The position numbers and the translations under genes were made by a program. A stretch of 64,000 nucleotides of DNA from Anthonomus grandis grandis (taxonomy: Eukaryota; Arthropoda; Insecta; Coleoptera; Curculionidae): NCBI RefSeq assembly GCF_022605725.1, contig NC_065562.1, forward strand, positions 2,480,001 to 2,544,000. The letters run 5' to 3'. The notes below the pieces were generated by a model. The model saw only the letters and a program-made list of their open reading frames with translations. It was not told the origin of the DNA and searched no databases. Below, in pieces: positions 1 through 10,309 of the stretch (the first letter of the stretch is position 1; each line of letters starts with the position of its first letter).

Positions 1-1
1 A

Positions 2-1170
2 TGTGACTTAAATTTTAAGAAACTTTTCAACCATTATCGTCAGAAAGTTCCACAGCCTATGCATGTAAAGATTTCTTATTTTCGAAAGTATGTGAATGCT
101 AAGTACAATATCGCTTTTGGAATTCCGTTAACTGACTGTTGTTCTACTTGCTTAAGAACAAAGGAGCAGCTAAAAGTAGCAACTTCTTTAGATGTTCGAC
201 AAAACTTAGTCACTCAACATCATGTTCGTATCGCAAAGGCAAAGGCTTTTTTCAAACTGCTTAAAAATCCTGAACCCAACACAACTTACTTTTCATTTGA
301 CTGCCAGAAAAACTTGGCACTGCCAAGACTACCTGATCAAGCTGCATATTTTAGCCAGCAAATCAACTATAATAATTTTACCATTGTCGCTGGAACTTCT
401 AAAGATAAATTAAGGCCAAGCAATGTGTTTTATTACTTGTGGACAGAAATTGATTCCCGCAAAGATCCTAATACAATTGCATCAGCTTTGCAACATGCTC
501 TAAATAATTTTGATTTTGATCCCAGTATAGAATCAGTTTGTTTGTTCGCTGATGGTTGCGGTGGACAAAACAAAAACACGAATATAATGGCAATGTTGGC
601 TTATTGGCTTCTAGGAGAAGCGCCGAAACATATTAAACAAATTGAACTGATTTTTCCGATCGTCGGTCATTCCTTTATTCCGCCTGCATCTTTGGCCTTA
701 TAGAAAAAGATATTAAAAAAATCCATGTTATCGTCAAAATTAGTGACTACGATGATTTAATTAGAAAGCATTCCACTATACGGAAAATCGGTAGCGATTG
801 GGATGTCTTTGATTGGAGAACACAAGCACAACGTGTTATTAAGCTGCCTAGTTCATGGCACTTTGAATTTAATAAGGCAAAGCGGTTTATTTTTGTAAAA
901 AAAGATAAAAATGTTCTGATCCGAGGTGAGCCCAATTACAACAATGCTATTGGAAAAGCTAAAAGTATTTGTAAAAAAAAATTTAGCCTTTCTTCAATGG
1001 CTCCTCTGAAATTACCACTGGGAAAAGAACTTAAGGGGGATAAAGGAACTATTAATGGTCTCCTTTCCAAACACTATGGAGAAAATTGGAGAAGCCTTCC
1101 GGAACTAACGTTTTATAAAAAACACTTAAAAAAAGATTCTGCCTCATCAGAAGAAACCGTTGATGGTTAG
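2..1170 (+). pseudogene. DUF7869-type arthropod gene fragment, one frameshift
   Basis: The frame is open from the left edge of the window to a stop at 701-703. Conserved coding text resumes in another frame at about 688 and runs to a stop at 1168-1170, so these are two pieces of one coding region broken by a small net indel near 685-690. Piece one carries a CCSTC cysteine pair, an FDCQKN block and the block FADGCGGQNKN, which I recognise from a very large multi-copy arthropod family (DUF7869-type) of unknown function, possibly transposon-derived. Piece two is lysine-rich, with DVFDWRTQ near its start. The ATG at 59 is probably internal, because coding-like sequence lies upstream of it. The true 5' end is outside the window. 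Family assignment is from memory of the motif; the frameshift is seen directly. Confidence 0.6.
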
Positions 1171-1223
1171 GATTTTTTTTCTGTTTTTTTCTTTATATGT
1201 TTTTTTAAATAAGTATAATTAGA

Positions 1224-1284
1224 AATGCGAATTTCAATGTTTACAATGACATTGAAATTCGCATTTGCATTGAAATTCGCATTT
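1224..1284. repeat. Short palindrome and repeat of ATTGAAATTCGCATT
   Basis: Positions 1224-1240 and 1249-1265 are perfect 17-base inverted copies separated by 8 bases. A further direct copy of the right arm follows at 1267-1284. Nothing shows a function; it may be a small foldback relic. Confidence 0.6.
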
Positions 1285-1724
1285 GACATTGAAGTAACGT
1301 ATGACAAAATAACTTACTTTATTGAACTAATTACTATTTTTTTTCAATTTAAGGTACCTATGTATTTTCAAAACTGGTTATTTGCAATAAAAAGCCCTGT
1401 TTTTTAAAAACTTTGAAATTATGTTAGGCTGAAATCTCCTAAATTACATTTCTAAAAGTCATAAGCAACAATTATAAAAACCTTTCAATTGCGAGAAAAA
1501 TTACTACAGGGCCTTTAATCGTTTTTTTCGATTTCCCAAAAAAAGGCTTATGAGCAAAAATCAAGTTTTGCAAATAATGCCCTCATATAAATTAACCAAA
1601 ATATCCTCTAAATGCAAATAGAATTGGTCTATATTGGAATTTGGTGGTTTGTAGATATTTCCTATAATAGCATTATCATTACGTGACTTAATCCTAATCC
1701 AAATACATTCAATAAAATAAGTGA
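1285..1724. other. No gene seen
   Basis: AT-rich stretch with poly-A/T runs. The 60-residue open frame at 1225-1407 is made of the neighbouring palindrome and low-complexity sequence, and I give it no credit. Confidence 0.5.
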
Positions 1725-1976
1725 TTACGTACTCACAATTTCAAAAGAAATATTAGATTTTATGTAGAAGGCTACTCCACGACCAAGTCTGCCCAGCCGA
1801 TCACATCTAGAAATATTGTAGCCTTCAACACCAATATCTGAAATATCTATACTTGGGTGCAACCAAGTTTCTGTCATCCCAACAATGTCCGAATCAACAT
1901 CAAAAACATAATTTTTAAAACTTGCAAAGTTAGCATGTAAGGAACGTATGTTAGTATGAGAAACAACAGGAGACAT
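1725..1976 (-). pseudogene. Non-LTR retrotransposon endonuclease, N-terminal piece
   Basis: 83 residues that match the start of an apurinic-like (EEP) endonuclease of a jockey/CR1-type ORF2: NIRSLHANF, then DIVGMTETWLH, then GYNISRCDR and GRGVAFYI. The catalytic E of the TETW motif is present, but the rest of the endonuclease and all of the reverse transcriptase are missing. The frame ends at 1725, where the minus strand reads GTGAGT, a perfect splice-donor string. It lies 132 bases downstream of an ORF1 on the same strand, as expected for one element. Losing the 3' part is unusual, because these elements are normally 5'-truncated. Confidence 0.75.
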
Positions 1977-2108
1977 TTTAATAAAAAACCTTAGCGAGAA
2001 TTTAAAAAAAAATACGACTATAATAGACCAAAATACTTAAACACTTAAAACATTTAGAATACTTAAAATACTTTAAAAATCTACCCTAAACCTACCCAAA
2101 AAACTGTC

Positions 2109-2672
2109 TTAATTAGTCAGAAGTAAGTATCTAATTTTTTTCTGACACCTTATTACATTTGTGTGCAACTCAAGACGTGATAGCTGCTGCGAAGCTTCTT
2201 CCTTTTTCAGGTCTTCCGGGGTCCTGCTTTGTCCGTTTATGAATAACACTTTATTCCTAATGTATGCCTTCTTGTTGTTTTCATTCGGTATTTTTAAGTG
2301 TCTATAAAGAAGTTTATGTTCGGCTTGTTCCTGATCGATGCGATCGTGATTTATATAAATTTGTGTCTCCTTTAATTTCTTAGAATTCTTAAGAATTTCT
2401 TTTTTCAAAAGGTAGTTCACCACCTCTAATGAAGCTGCTCGATGCTTTTGAGCTGAGGGTTGACCTAAACGAAAGAAATTTCTTACATCAGAAAATCGAC
2501 ATTCAACTTCTAATTTGCTGTTAATAATATCCAAACAAGTACCAAGGTCCGAGATTTGGTCCTTGCCCTCTTTAAGACCGTGAATACTCAATTTGTATCT
2601 TTTTGACTCTCTTTCAACTTTATTCAGCTTTTCTTTAAGCTTAGTGTTATTCGACATATACCAAGCAGACAT
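2109..2672 (-). CDS. Non-LTR retrotransposon ORF1 (L1-ORF1p-like), N-truncated
   Basis: 187 residues with no stop. It opens with a lysine/glutamate-rich coiled-coil stretch (KLKEKLNKVERESKRYKL), then SIHGLKEG and FRLGQ, an RNA-recognition-like segment, then a basic C-terminal part with VLFINGQSRTPEDLKKEE. This order (coiled coil, RRM, basic C-terminal domain) is that of ORF1 RNA-binding proteins of L1-like and jockey-like elements, which coat element RNA. The usual N-terminal part is absent: the frame starts abruptly close to the edge of the inverted-repeat element at 2704. It is followed on the same strand by the endonuclease start at 1976. Confidence 0.65.
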   Translation of the reverse strand: MSAWYMSNNTKLKEKLNKVERESKRYKLSIHGLKEGKDQISDLGTCLDIINSKLEVECRFSDVRNFFRLGQPSAQKHRAASLEVVNYLLKKEILKNSKKLKETQIYINHDRIDQEQAEHKLLYRHLKIPNENNKKAYIRNKVLFINGQSRTPEDLKKEEASQQLSRLELHTNVIRCQKKIRYLLLTN

Positions 2673-2703
2673 CCCAAAAAGCAGACATTACTCCCAAGTC
2701 TAC

Positions 2704-3330
2704 TGTATCTCGGAACGCACTCATCCCAGACGCTTGGGGTAAAAAATATTAATACTAAAATGGCCAAGAGGAAAACCTAGAAAATATTTCAAAGTTTCTA
2801 AAATGACCGCTAGGGGGCGTAACTGCGATCTTGAATCTAAAAAAGTAAAGTTTTTGTGAATTTCGATATATTAACCAAACAAAAAATAATGGCTTTCTAA
2901 ATCTTTAAAGTAGACAACAATCTGAAACTTTTCTGCGCGACAGTTTTTGCTGTATCTCTAAAAAATAAATTAGGGGGGGAGTATTCAAAAGTTTCTGTAA
3001 AAAACACCCTGAATCTTAGAAATGGCTTAGTCGACTTTAACAAAATTGTGTTTTTTAAAAAGAGCCATTCTTGGGCGTTAACTGTTTTAGTATTCGAAGC
3101 ATTAACGTGCTCTCGCACAGCAATAGCAAAATCTGCAGTGCAACATGTTTTGCCGCAATTTTTGCAAGACACATTGTCATTTGGCGATTGTTCGAAAAAT
3201 AATTTTCCCAATAATTCTGAGATATACAGTTTTTCTTTTGGCCGTTTTAGTAATTATATTTGTTACCGCAAGCCTCTGCGATGAGTGCGTTCCAAGATGC
3301 AATACCTCACATTTTTAGCTGGCCACCCTG
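2704..3330. mobile_element. Non-autonomous mariner-type element, left end truncated
   Basis: Positions 2704-2784 and 3222-3299 are inverted copies of each other over about 80 bases, sharing GGAACGCACTCATC. On the right the element continues to a typical insect mariner-like end that reads, inward from 3330, CAGGGTGGCCAGC next to a TA at 3331-3332. The matching outer end is missing on the left. It encodes nothing convincing; the 104-residue minus-strand frame at 2897-3211 is not supported. Confidence 0.65.
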
Positions 3331-3395
3331 TACATCCGAGTCGTCTAGATAAAATTATAGAGTGATCAAAAATCTGGCAAACCAAAATACATAGT

Positions 3396-3640
3396 AATAA
3401 AACAGAAGCCATATTAATAACAAAAAAGCATGACCGCAACAGTCCAAATTTGACAATTTCGGACATTCTTGTTTCCTGGAAGGATGAGGTAAAGTACTTA
3501 CGATTATACTTTGACAAGAAGAACAACTTCAAAACACACATCCAAAAACAAATAAATTCATGCAATGGAACCATTCATGCGCTCTACACTTTTTTTTGCA
3601 GGAGCAGTAAGCTCTCTGTGAATAATAATGTGCTCAGCTG
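3396..3640 (+). pseudogene. Non-LTR reverse transcriptase fragment (post-palm region)
   Basis: Open frame without an ATG reading NKTEAILITKKHDRN, then ISDILVSW, then KYLRLYFDKKNNFKTHI. This is the segment after the YADD palm motif in jockey/CR1-type RTs (usual pattern: lock-in of a NKTE motif, then K-LG-LD and a thumb). It is cut at both ends, about 80 residues long, and abuts a hairpin at 3634. Confidence 0.7.
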
Positions 3641-3712
3641 TGTTGTTTACATGTTTACATGTATGTACATATAACCAGGTTAACATGTACATGTAAACAT
3701 CACAGCTATGTA
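3634..3712. repeat. Hairpin repeat
   Basis: The left arm, about 3634-3670, is an imperfect inverted copy of the right arm at 3681-3712, both built on CATGTTTACATG/CATGTAAACATG words. It lies directly before the hammerhead-like motif. Confidence 0.6.
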
Positions 3713-3714
3713 GT

Positions 3715-3765
3715 GTTAGAGTCTGATGATGATGAGTGAACTCATCGAAATGCATAACTATTAAC
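3715..3765 (+). ncRNA. Hammerhead ribozyme-like motif (type I, minimal stem III)
   Basis: Stem I pairs GTTA (3715-3718) with TAAC (3762-3765) and AGT (3720-3722) with ACT (3757-3759). The core CTGATGA is at 3723-3729. Stem II pairs GATGAG (3731-3736) with CTCATC (3741-3746) around a TGAA loop. GAAA is at 3747-3750. A self-complementary ATGCAT (3750-3755) makes a minimal stem III. The predicted cut follows A3756, giving the NUH triplet AUA. One departure: an extra T (3730) sits between the core box and stem II. Such minimal-stem-III hammerheads are known from Penelope-like elements and retrozymes. Activity is not shown. Confidence 0.55.
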
Positions 3766-4025
3766 AAAAGATTAGCATTTTCATTTGTGGAGAAAAGTCT
3801 TCCCGCCTTTCCCATCATATTGTAGCCACTCCACTTCAAGAATGGACTTCTACTTACAAACAAGAATATATAGTTAAAAAACACACAAAGTTCAAGGAAA
3901 AAGTCAGAAGTTTGGATAACACGCTAATAAGAGAATTTCTCCAAAAGACCAAGAGAATATCGGCCGTGGAAAGGTGTAATGTGCTGCCGAATTCAATTAT
4001 TACTACAGCAGTACAACTTATCTAG
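3765..4025 (+). other. Unrecognised 86-residue open frame
   Basis: A frame open from the TAA at 3762-3764 to the stop at 4023-4025, with no ATG. It is rich in lysine, threonine and serine (VRSLDNTLIREFLQKTKR). It starts right behind the hammerhead-like motif, so it could be the 5' coding part of a retroelement. I recognise no family. Confidence 0.25.
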
Positions 4026-4319
4026 GTTGAAACCAAAGTAGTGAGACAGTCCTCCAACCGACTCATTCAGGCTTTTTCTTCTCTTCGAGTAGTGGGGCTC
4101 CGCCCAAAGAAAACTGGAAACCATTTCTCTATCCTTAAATAAGTTGGGAATCCTTTTATCCTCAGCACCCAGAAGCTATAAAGATGAAAAGAATGATGGG
4201 AGCCAAATGACTGTAGCACGTAATTACAATTGAGAAGACCGGCAAAAGCAATAACAGATAGTTTGGAAAAAACCTAGGGCCTTTGACTTGCTAAAATATA
4301 ACATTTTATGGAGTATTTT
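4026..4319. other. No gene seen
   Basis: No frame, repeat or signal that I can support. Slightly GC-richer than its surroundings around 4060-4240. Confidence 0.4.
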
Positions 4320-5196
4320 ATCCTTTTGGAACAAATTGAAATTAGTGCTCAATTCTTAATGGAAATTTTAATTTCATTTGAAAAATAGGACCCAAAAAGT
4401 TTGAATTGACGGTAAATTTTCCAAGATATTGTCTGTATACTCCGGTGTTTTCACCACAGAGGAGTGTTTTGGGACCTCTCCTTTAACAATTTATACACTT
4501 CAAGTTTCATAAACTCTCTGTAAGTACTGGAATTACCATTTATACACCGACGATACGCAATTATTATATTCATTTAAGTTGAAGGACGTTAAAGAGGCAA
4601 ACTTTAGAATAAATTTAGATCTTCACTCACTGTAGGTTACTACCCAGGATCATCTACTTGCAATGATGAATAACGTAAAAATTAAATGTGCTCACTCTTA
4701 CTATTGGAATTTCCAATATTTCTTTCATAAATTTATCAGGAAATCTCTTAGCTTAGTAATGGATGATAAACTCATGATTGAGGAACACATAACATAATTT
4801 ATTAAAAAATCTTATTCGGTACTAAAATCTCTTTTCCTTCATAGCCTTGGAAAAAACAAAAACTTAGCTATGCGATGCGCTCGTCCCTCTTTAACTTTGC
4901 GGAAGATGTTTACGGTCCATATCCGGATTCCACGCAAACTAGGAGAATACAAAGTCCAAAATTCTTGTGTTCGATTTATATGTGACATAAGGTGGCGACA
5001 ACATACTTCACATAAGTTTAAAGAGCTTAATTGTTTTTTAATGAATAACAGAAGGTTAATACATTCAGCCTGTTTTTTCTATAACATAATTAAAATTAAA
5101 TATCCTAAATATCTATGTCGTCATCAGACTTTTGATATTGTGGATTGTATTAGGTTTTGTGATAGATTGAGATTTAATATGGTCTTACTGCACTAA
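4320..5196 (+). pseudogene. Non-LTR (jockey/CR1-like) reverse transcriptase, decayed
   Basis: Pieces in different frames follow RT order. Near 4440-4490 there are remains of the PQ-SVLGPLL turn, then at about 4545 LYTDDTQLLYSF (the catalytic YxDD box, here YTDD), at about 4745 LVMDDKLMIEEHI, and at 4940-5190 the C-terminal KVQNSCVRFICDIR block with NNRRLIHSACFFY. Stops and frameshifts separate them (for example TAG after DLHSL near 4634). It is about 290 codons long and lacks the N-terminal RT half and the endonuclease. It could no longer act as an RT. Confidence 0.75.
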
Positions 5197-5461
5197 AATC
5201 ACCGGCGGTCGATATGTATAAGGCTGTTTTACAAAACCTACTTGCAAGTATCTGTAGGTACTACTGTACTGCGCGTACTTCCTTCCAATTTTTGACAATG
5301 CATTTGGCCTGCATTGCGCGAGGTCAGTAAGGTTACAAGCCCGCAAAACAATGCGCGTATTTTTGCGGAAAATATTCAAATTCAAATATATTACTTAAAA
5401 TTGTACAGTATTGTTACAAAGTTAGTACTTGGCCCTAAGAAACAAGTGACTTGTCGGGACA
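5197..5461. other. Unassigned, GC-richer spacer
   Basis: Contains CpG words (GCGCGTAC, TTGCGCGAGG) unusual for this AT-rich window, but no frame or repeat that I recognise. It ends at the edge of the foldback element. Confidence 0.3.
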
Positions 5462-7612
5462 CATTATAACTTTCATTAGATGCATTTTCTCAACGCAAAA
5501 AATTCCTCTTTACTAATTTTGTTATGTCGCCACAATTAAAAAAATTATGAAAAATTTTATCGGAAAAAAATTATTTAAACTCGATATAAGTCGTTTAAAA
5601 AGCAAAAAAAATACCGTTGTTATAGTCGCAATTTGAGGATTTTTTTAGGGATGACAACTCAATATCTCTACTAAGTTACTGGATATACCGTTTGAGAAAG
5701 TCAACCAATTTTAAAAAAGTAGAATTTTTTTACTATGATAAAAGAATAGACTAAATTCGGGATTTTCGACATTTGAAAGGTAAAAAAAACACCGTTGCTA
5801 GGGGTGAAAAAATATGATTTTTTAAGGGATTATGTCTGTATATACTTACTATAGATGCCTTTTAAAAAAGCCGACGTATTTTAAAAAACTATAATAATTT
5901 TACTATGATAAAAGAAGAGTCCAAATTCGGTATATTCGACATTTGAAGGGTAAAAAAACACCGTTGCTAGGGGTAAAAAATTAAGATTTTTTTAAGAATG
6001 ATAATACGGTATCTGTAGATACTTATTATATATGTCTGTTGAAAAAGCCGACGTATTTTAAAAAACTAGAATTTTTTTAGTTTGATAAAAGAATAGACCA
6101 AATTCGGTATTTTCGACAGTTGAAGGGTAAAAAAACACCGTTGCTAGGGGTGAAAAATTGAGATTTTTTTAAGAATGATAATACAGTATCTATAGATATT
6201 AATAATTAATAATTAATAATTAGAAACGTTTTCTTTTTATTAAATAAACTACCGAAAGTATCTGACATGTGTAATTCATTAAAAGAATTAGTAAGAGAAG
6301 CAATAGAAGAAAATAAAACAAATTTACGTAAATTAAAAACAAAAGTTATAATAAAGCGTTAGTTATAGAATAAACCCAATGAACACCCGCGTCGGCATCC
6401 TTTAGTGTAACAACAAACGCATTGCCTTAAACCTTAAACATTACGCAATTGCATCAGCTGTCTCTTTTTCGCACACACGCTTGGAATAACTTATTAGCAG
6501 GATCTGAACGATCCGCGTGTTTGGCGTAAGCGTCTCAAACACAAAAAAACAATGTGGTCAGATTAAAATTCTGGACAAAACAATTTCTACTGCGTACACA
6601 CTTAAGCAAGATTTAAAAAAGAACTTAAAACAGAAAATTTAATTTTATATTCAGAAAATTATACATGGAGCAAAGGTGTTTTATATCTTTACGTGTTAAA
6701 TCTAGTAAAATTAGTTCGTTCTTTCATCAGTAGAAATTAATCCTAGTTTTTCAAAATATGCTGTGTTGGCTTTTATGACATACAAAAAGTAGATATTAAA
6801 TTATCAGCCCTAAAAAACCTAATTTTCACTCACAGCAAAAGTGTTTCTTTACCCTCTTAAACAGCTTATAGAGTACTCGAATAAATAACTATACATGTTG
6901 AATTAGAATTCCTAAAAATATTAATCCTATACGCAACGGTCTTTTTTTACCCTTCAAATGTCGAAAATACCGAATTTGGTCTATTCTTTTATCATACTTA
7001 AAAAATTCTAGTTTTTTAAAATACGTCGGCTTTTTCAAACGACATACATAGTAAGTATCTATAGATACTGTATTATCATTCTTAAAAAAATCTTAATTTT
7101 TTACCCCTAGCAATGGTGTTTTTTTACCCTTCAAATGTCGAATATACCGAATTTGGACTCTTCTTTTATCATAGTAAAATTATTATAGTTTTTTAAAATA
7201 CCTCGGCTTTTTTAAAAGGCATTTATAGTAAGTATATACAGACATAATCCCTTAAAAAATCATATTTTTTCACCCCTAGCAACGGTGTTTTTTTACCTTT
7301 CAAATGTCGAAAATCCCGAATTTAGTCTATTCTTTTATCATAGTAAAAAAATTCTATTTTTTTAAAATTGGTTGACTTTCTTAAACGTTATATCCAGTAA
7401 CTTAGTAGAGATATTGAGTTGTCATCCCTAAAAAAATCCTCAAATTGCGACCATAACAATGGTTTTTTTGCTTTTTAAACGACTTATATCGAGTTTAAAA
7501 TAATTTTTTTCCGATAAAATTTTTCATAATTTTTTTAATTGTGCCGACATAACAAAATTAGTAAAGAGGAATTTTTTGCGCTGAGAAAATGCATCTAATG
7601 GAAGTTATAATG
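5462..7612. repeat. 2.15 kb foldback element with long inverted arms
   Basis: The left arm (5462 to about 6145) and right arm (about 6937 to 7612) are near-identical inverted copies, about 680 bases each, from CATTATAACTTTC at the left edge to its complement ending at 7612. Within each arm a unit of roughly 160 bases is repeated about three to four times, each carrying ACCGTTGCTAGGGG, ATTTTCGACA and a GATAAAAGAA word. The spacer of about 790 bases is not repeated. No transposase is encoded. I could not identify a clean target duplication. Confidence 0.8.
6267..6362 (+). CDS. Possible 31-residue peptide in the foldback spacer
   Basis: ATG at 6267, stop at 6360-6362. Acidic then basic (LKELVREAIEENK, then RKLKTKVIIKR), as an amphipathic helix would be. 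Found in the unique centre of the foldback element. No family is known to me, and chance is a real possibility at this length. Confidence 0.15.
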   Translation: MCNSLKELVREAIEENKTNLRKLKTKVIIKR

Positions 7613-7614
7613 CA

Positions 7615-8793
7615 TCTAAAGTTTTGCATGTGTTGAATAAACTATCAATTTTCATAAGCGCCGCTTCGACATCGCGCGCGTATCGTGACCCGGCAACCGC
7701 CGTTGCTGGTATTCCGTTGCTAACATTACTCCGGTTGCTACACGCACTACCCCAAATTCTTATACCATAATTTAGAATGGATTCAACCAGAGCCTGATAG
7801 ACCACTTCTAACAACTCACGAGGCATAAATTCGCGTAGTTGATAAAACTTATAAATTGTTTTCCTTATCTTTTTAGTTATGTAATCAATGTGCATATTGT
7901 ATCTTAAATTTCTATCAATATAGACGGCGAGGTATTTTGTGTACGAAACTGAAGAAATCTTAGAATCACAAGTACAAGTTTCCATCTGATTTGCAAAACG
8001 AGGATAAGTATGTATTGTTAATTCCACAGGTTCTTCTTGTTGATTAGTGTTATAAATCGAGAAATTTATAAAGTGGGTTTTATTACTATTTAGAGTTAGA
8101 AGATGCTGATCCGTCCAAAGTTTAATTAATGTGATATATTTTTCAGCTAGCTTTTGCACTTCTGACCATGATTTTGCTTTTACTAGAATTATTGTATCAT
8201 CAGCGTAACAAATAATAGAACAATTTATTTCAGGTAAAATTCTTGTAAGGTTGTTTATATAGATCAAAAATAAGAGTGGCCCCAGGAATTTACACTGTGG
8301 CACACCACATTCAACTGTACCCAACTCTCCAACAAGATTATTCATTTTTACTTGTTGTATTCGATCACTAAGATATGATTCAAAGAGTGCTAACTCAGTA
8401 CCTCTTAAACCCACGTCACCCAGTATTTGTCAAAGGCTCTTGCGAGATCAATAAAAATGCCTAAGGTCTTATAACGCTCATTAAACCCATTCAATATTCG
8501 CTCTGTTAATTTTTGAATTGCATCTTCGGTGCTCATTTTACTTCGAAAACCAAATTAAGAATCTGACAAAAATTTATTATTTTCTAAATGTTTTTCCAAT
8601 TTAATTTTAATGCACTTTTCAAGTAATTTATTCAGGGCACTCGTTATTGCAATAGGCCGATAGATTTCAACGCGCTGGCTATCACCAGACTTAAATATGG
8701 GAGTTATTATGGAGTTTTTCAGAATATTTGGGTAAATGCCTGTTTTTAGTTACTAGATTTATAATGTGTAGTAAGGGCTTCATTAACGCTATA
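7615..8793 (-). pseudogene. Non-LTR reverse transcriptase, 3' part of a split gene
   Basis: Minus-strand coding text begins at the mariner insertion point (8793) with SVNEALLHIINLV, then IITPIFKSGD and the YRPIAITSALNK block, DLARAFD, PLLFLIYINNL, the catalytic CYADDTIILV, and a thumb ending at 7617. Frames change near 8415 and a stop interrupts the GFRSKMSTEDA region near 8560, so it is dead. Clade: jockey/CR1-like. It continues upstream at 10310 on the far side of the 8794-10309 transposon. Its 3' end abuts the foldback element at 7612. Confidence 0.8.
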
Positions 8794-10309
8794 CAGGGTG
8801 TTTTTTAACATATAACATTATAAATTTGGGAAATTATTGCTAATGATAAATAATGACTAATAGTGAAAAAAAATTTAAGTAAAATATTTTTAGTTTCTGA
8901 GATAATTCTTTTTCACAAAAATGTAATAACTTTATCAGGTGGAATTTTGTTTTAAAATTAAGAAGTAAACAAGTCCGGATGATGTTTATTATGTTTAGTA
9001 GTACCTACTTTGCTATCAGTTGATACAGTTGTGGTCGTATTTCGTTTTTTATTAAAATTATGCCGCATGATTTTTCAAATGAGGAACTAATGGACATGTT
9101 ACTGGCATACGGGGAATCAAGACAAAACAGTGTGGTTGCAGCTAATCTTTATGCACAAAGTTTTCCTCATAGGTATCATCCGTCGCGTAAAGCTTTTTTG
9201 CGTGTGGTTCAGCGGGGTAGAGAAACTGGAAATTTGCGGCCGAGGCCAGGGCAACATGGTGGAGCCATTAGACCTAGGCGCATTTTAAATCTAGAGAATT
9301 TGATTTTAGATATCATTGAAGAGCATCCTGACATAAGCACTAGAACAATTGCAACGCAATTTGGATTATCACCAGTCACAGTTTGGCGAATTTTAAGGCA
9401 TGAATTACTGTATCCATTTCACGTCCAAAGGGTACAAGCTTTACTTCCAAGGCATCATGCGCCTCGAGTAAACTTTTGCGAGTGGTACATCAGCAGCAGT
9501 TAAACCCAAACTTTACCAGGAACATTTTAGCTACGGATGAAGCAATTTTCACACGCAATGGTATTCACAATTTTCGCAACACGCATTTTTGGGCAGTTGA
9601 AAATCCGCATGCCATTCGGCGAATAAACTTTCAACAACGATTTTCAGTAAATGTGTGGGCTGGAATTGTAAACGGAATACTTATTGGCCCTTTCATTTTG
9701 AATAATCGTCTAACTGGTGCTCTTTATTTACAATTCTTGCGATAAAATTTGCCGGTACTCCTTGAAGAAGTCCCTCTTCACATTAGGCAGAATTTGTGGT
9801 TTCTTCACGATAGTGCTCCACCACATTTTGCGCGACCAGTGCGACGGCATTTGGATCGAATGTGCCCCGAACGATGGATAGGCCGAGGTGGTCCAATTGG
9901 ATGGCCTCCTCGATCACCCGACCTTAATCCGCTTGACTTTTATTTTTGGGGCCACCTAAAATCTCTGGTGTATGTAACCGAAGTTGACAATGAACAAGAA
10001 TTAAGAAATCGGATATTTGCTGCCGCCGAGGAAATTCGACTACAACCTGGATTAGCTGCTGTTTGCAACTCTTGGATTAGGCGTGCTCAAGTATGTATTG
10101 AAAGTCATGGAAATAACTTCGAACCGTTACTATAATAGTTAAATAAACATTTATTTTGGAGAATTTACGTTTTTTTTTAAATTTTAATTAATAAGTCGTT
10201 TATCTCCGTAACTAAAACTATTTTACTAAATTTTTTTTTCACTATTAGTCATTATTTGCCGTCAGCAATAATTTCCCAAGTTTATGCGTATAGGTTAAGA
10301 AACACCCTG
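8794..10309 (+). mobile_element. DD41D (rosa-type) mariner-like element 1
   Basis: Inverted ends of about 110 bases start CAGGGTGTTT at 8794 and, inverted, at 10309. They are flanked by TA duplications (8792-8793 and 10310-10311). 1516 bp. It sits inside a non-LTR RT gene of opposite orientation and splits it cleanly: joining the flanks at a single TA restores the RT reading order (ALIIKDNH before, SVNEALL after). Confidence 0.9.
9060..10135 (+). pseudogene. DD41D mariner-like transposase, one frameshift and one stop
   Basis: Cut-and-paste transposase. Residues 1-60 form the first helix-turn-helix (FSNEELMDMLLAYGES). A second follows at STRTIATQFGLSPVTVWRIL. The catalytic triad is ATDEA (near 9535), HDSAPPHF, and the D of NPLDFYFWG, with 41 residues between the second and third D, the DD41D pattern. 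A one-base loss near 9492 shifts the frame (a WYISSS end versus the conserved QQQLNPNF), and a TAA at 9743-9745 replaces a sense codon before LPVLLEEVP. Otherwise the length, about 358 codons, is normal. Confidence 0.88.

Noticed and set aside
2897..3211. 104-residue minus-strand frame with a CKNCGKTCC cluster, suggestive of a zinc finger
   Set aside because: It lies entirely inside a terminal-inverted-repeat element with a mariner-type end, has no family pattern, and its opposite strand is equally open. Treated as chance.
5462..7612. Regular repeated units that could be mistaken for a CRISPR array
   Set aside because: Units are about 160 bases, diverged, in inverted arms, with no short constant repeat and unique spacers; the genome is eukaryotic.
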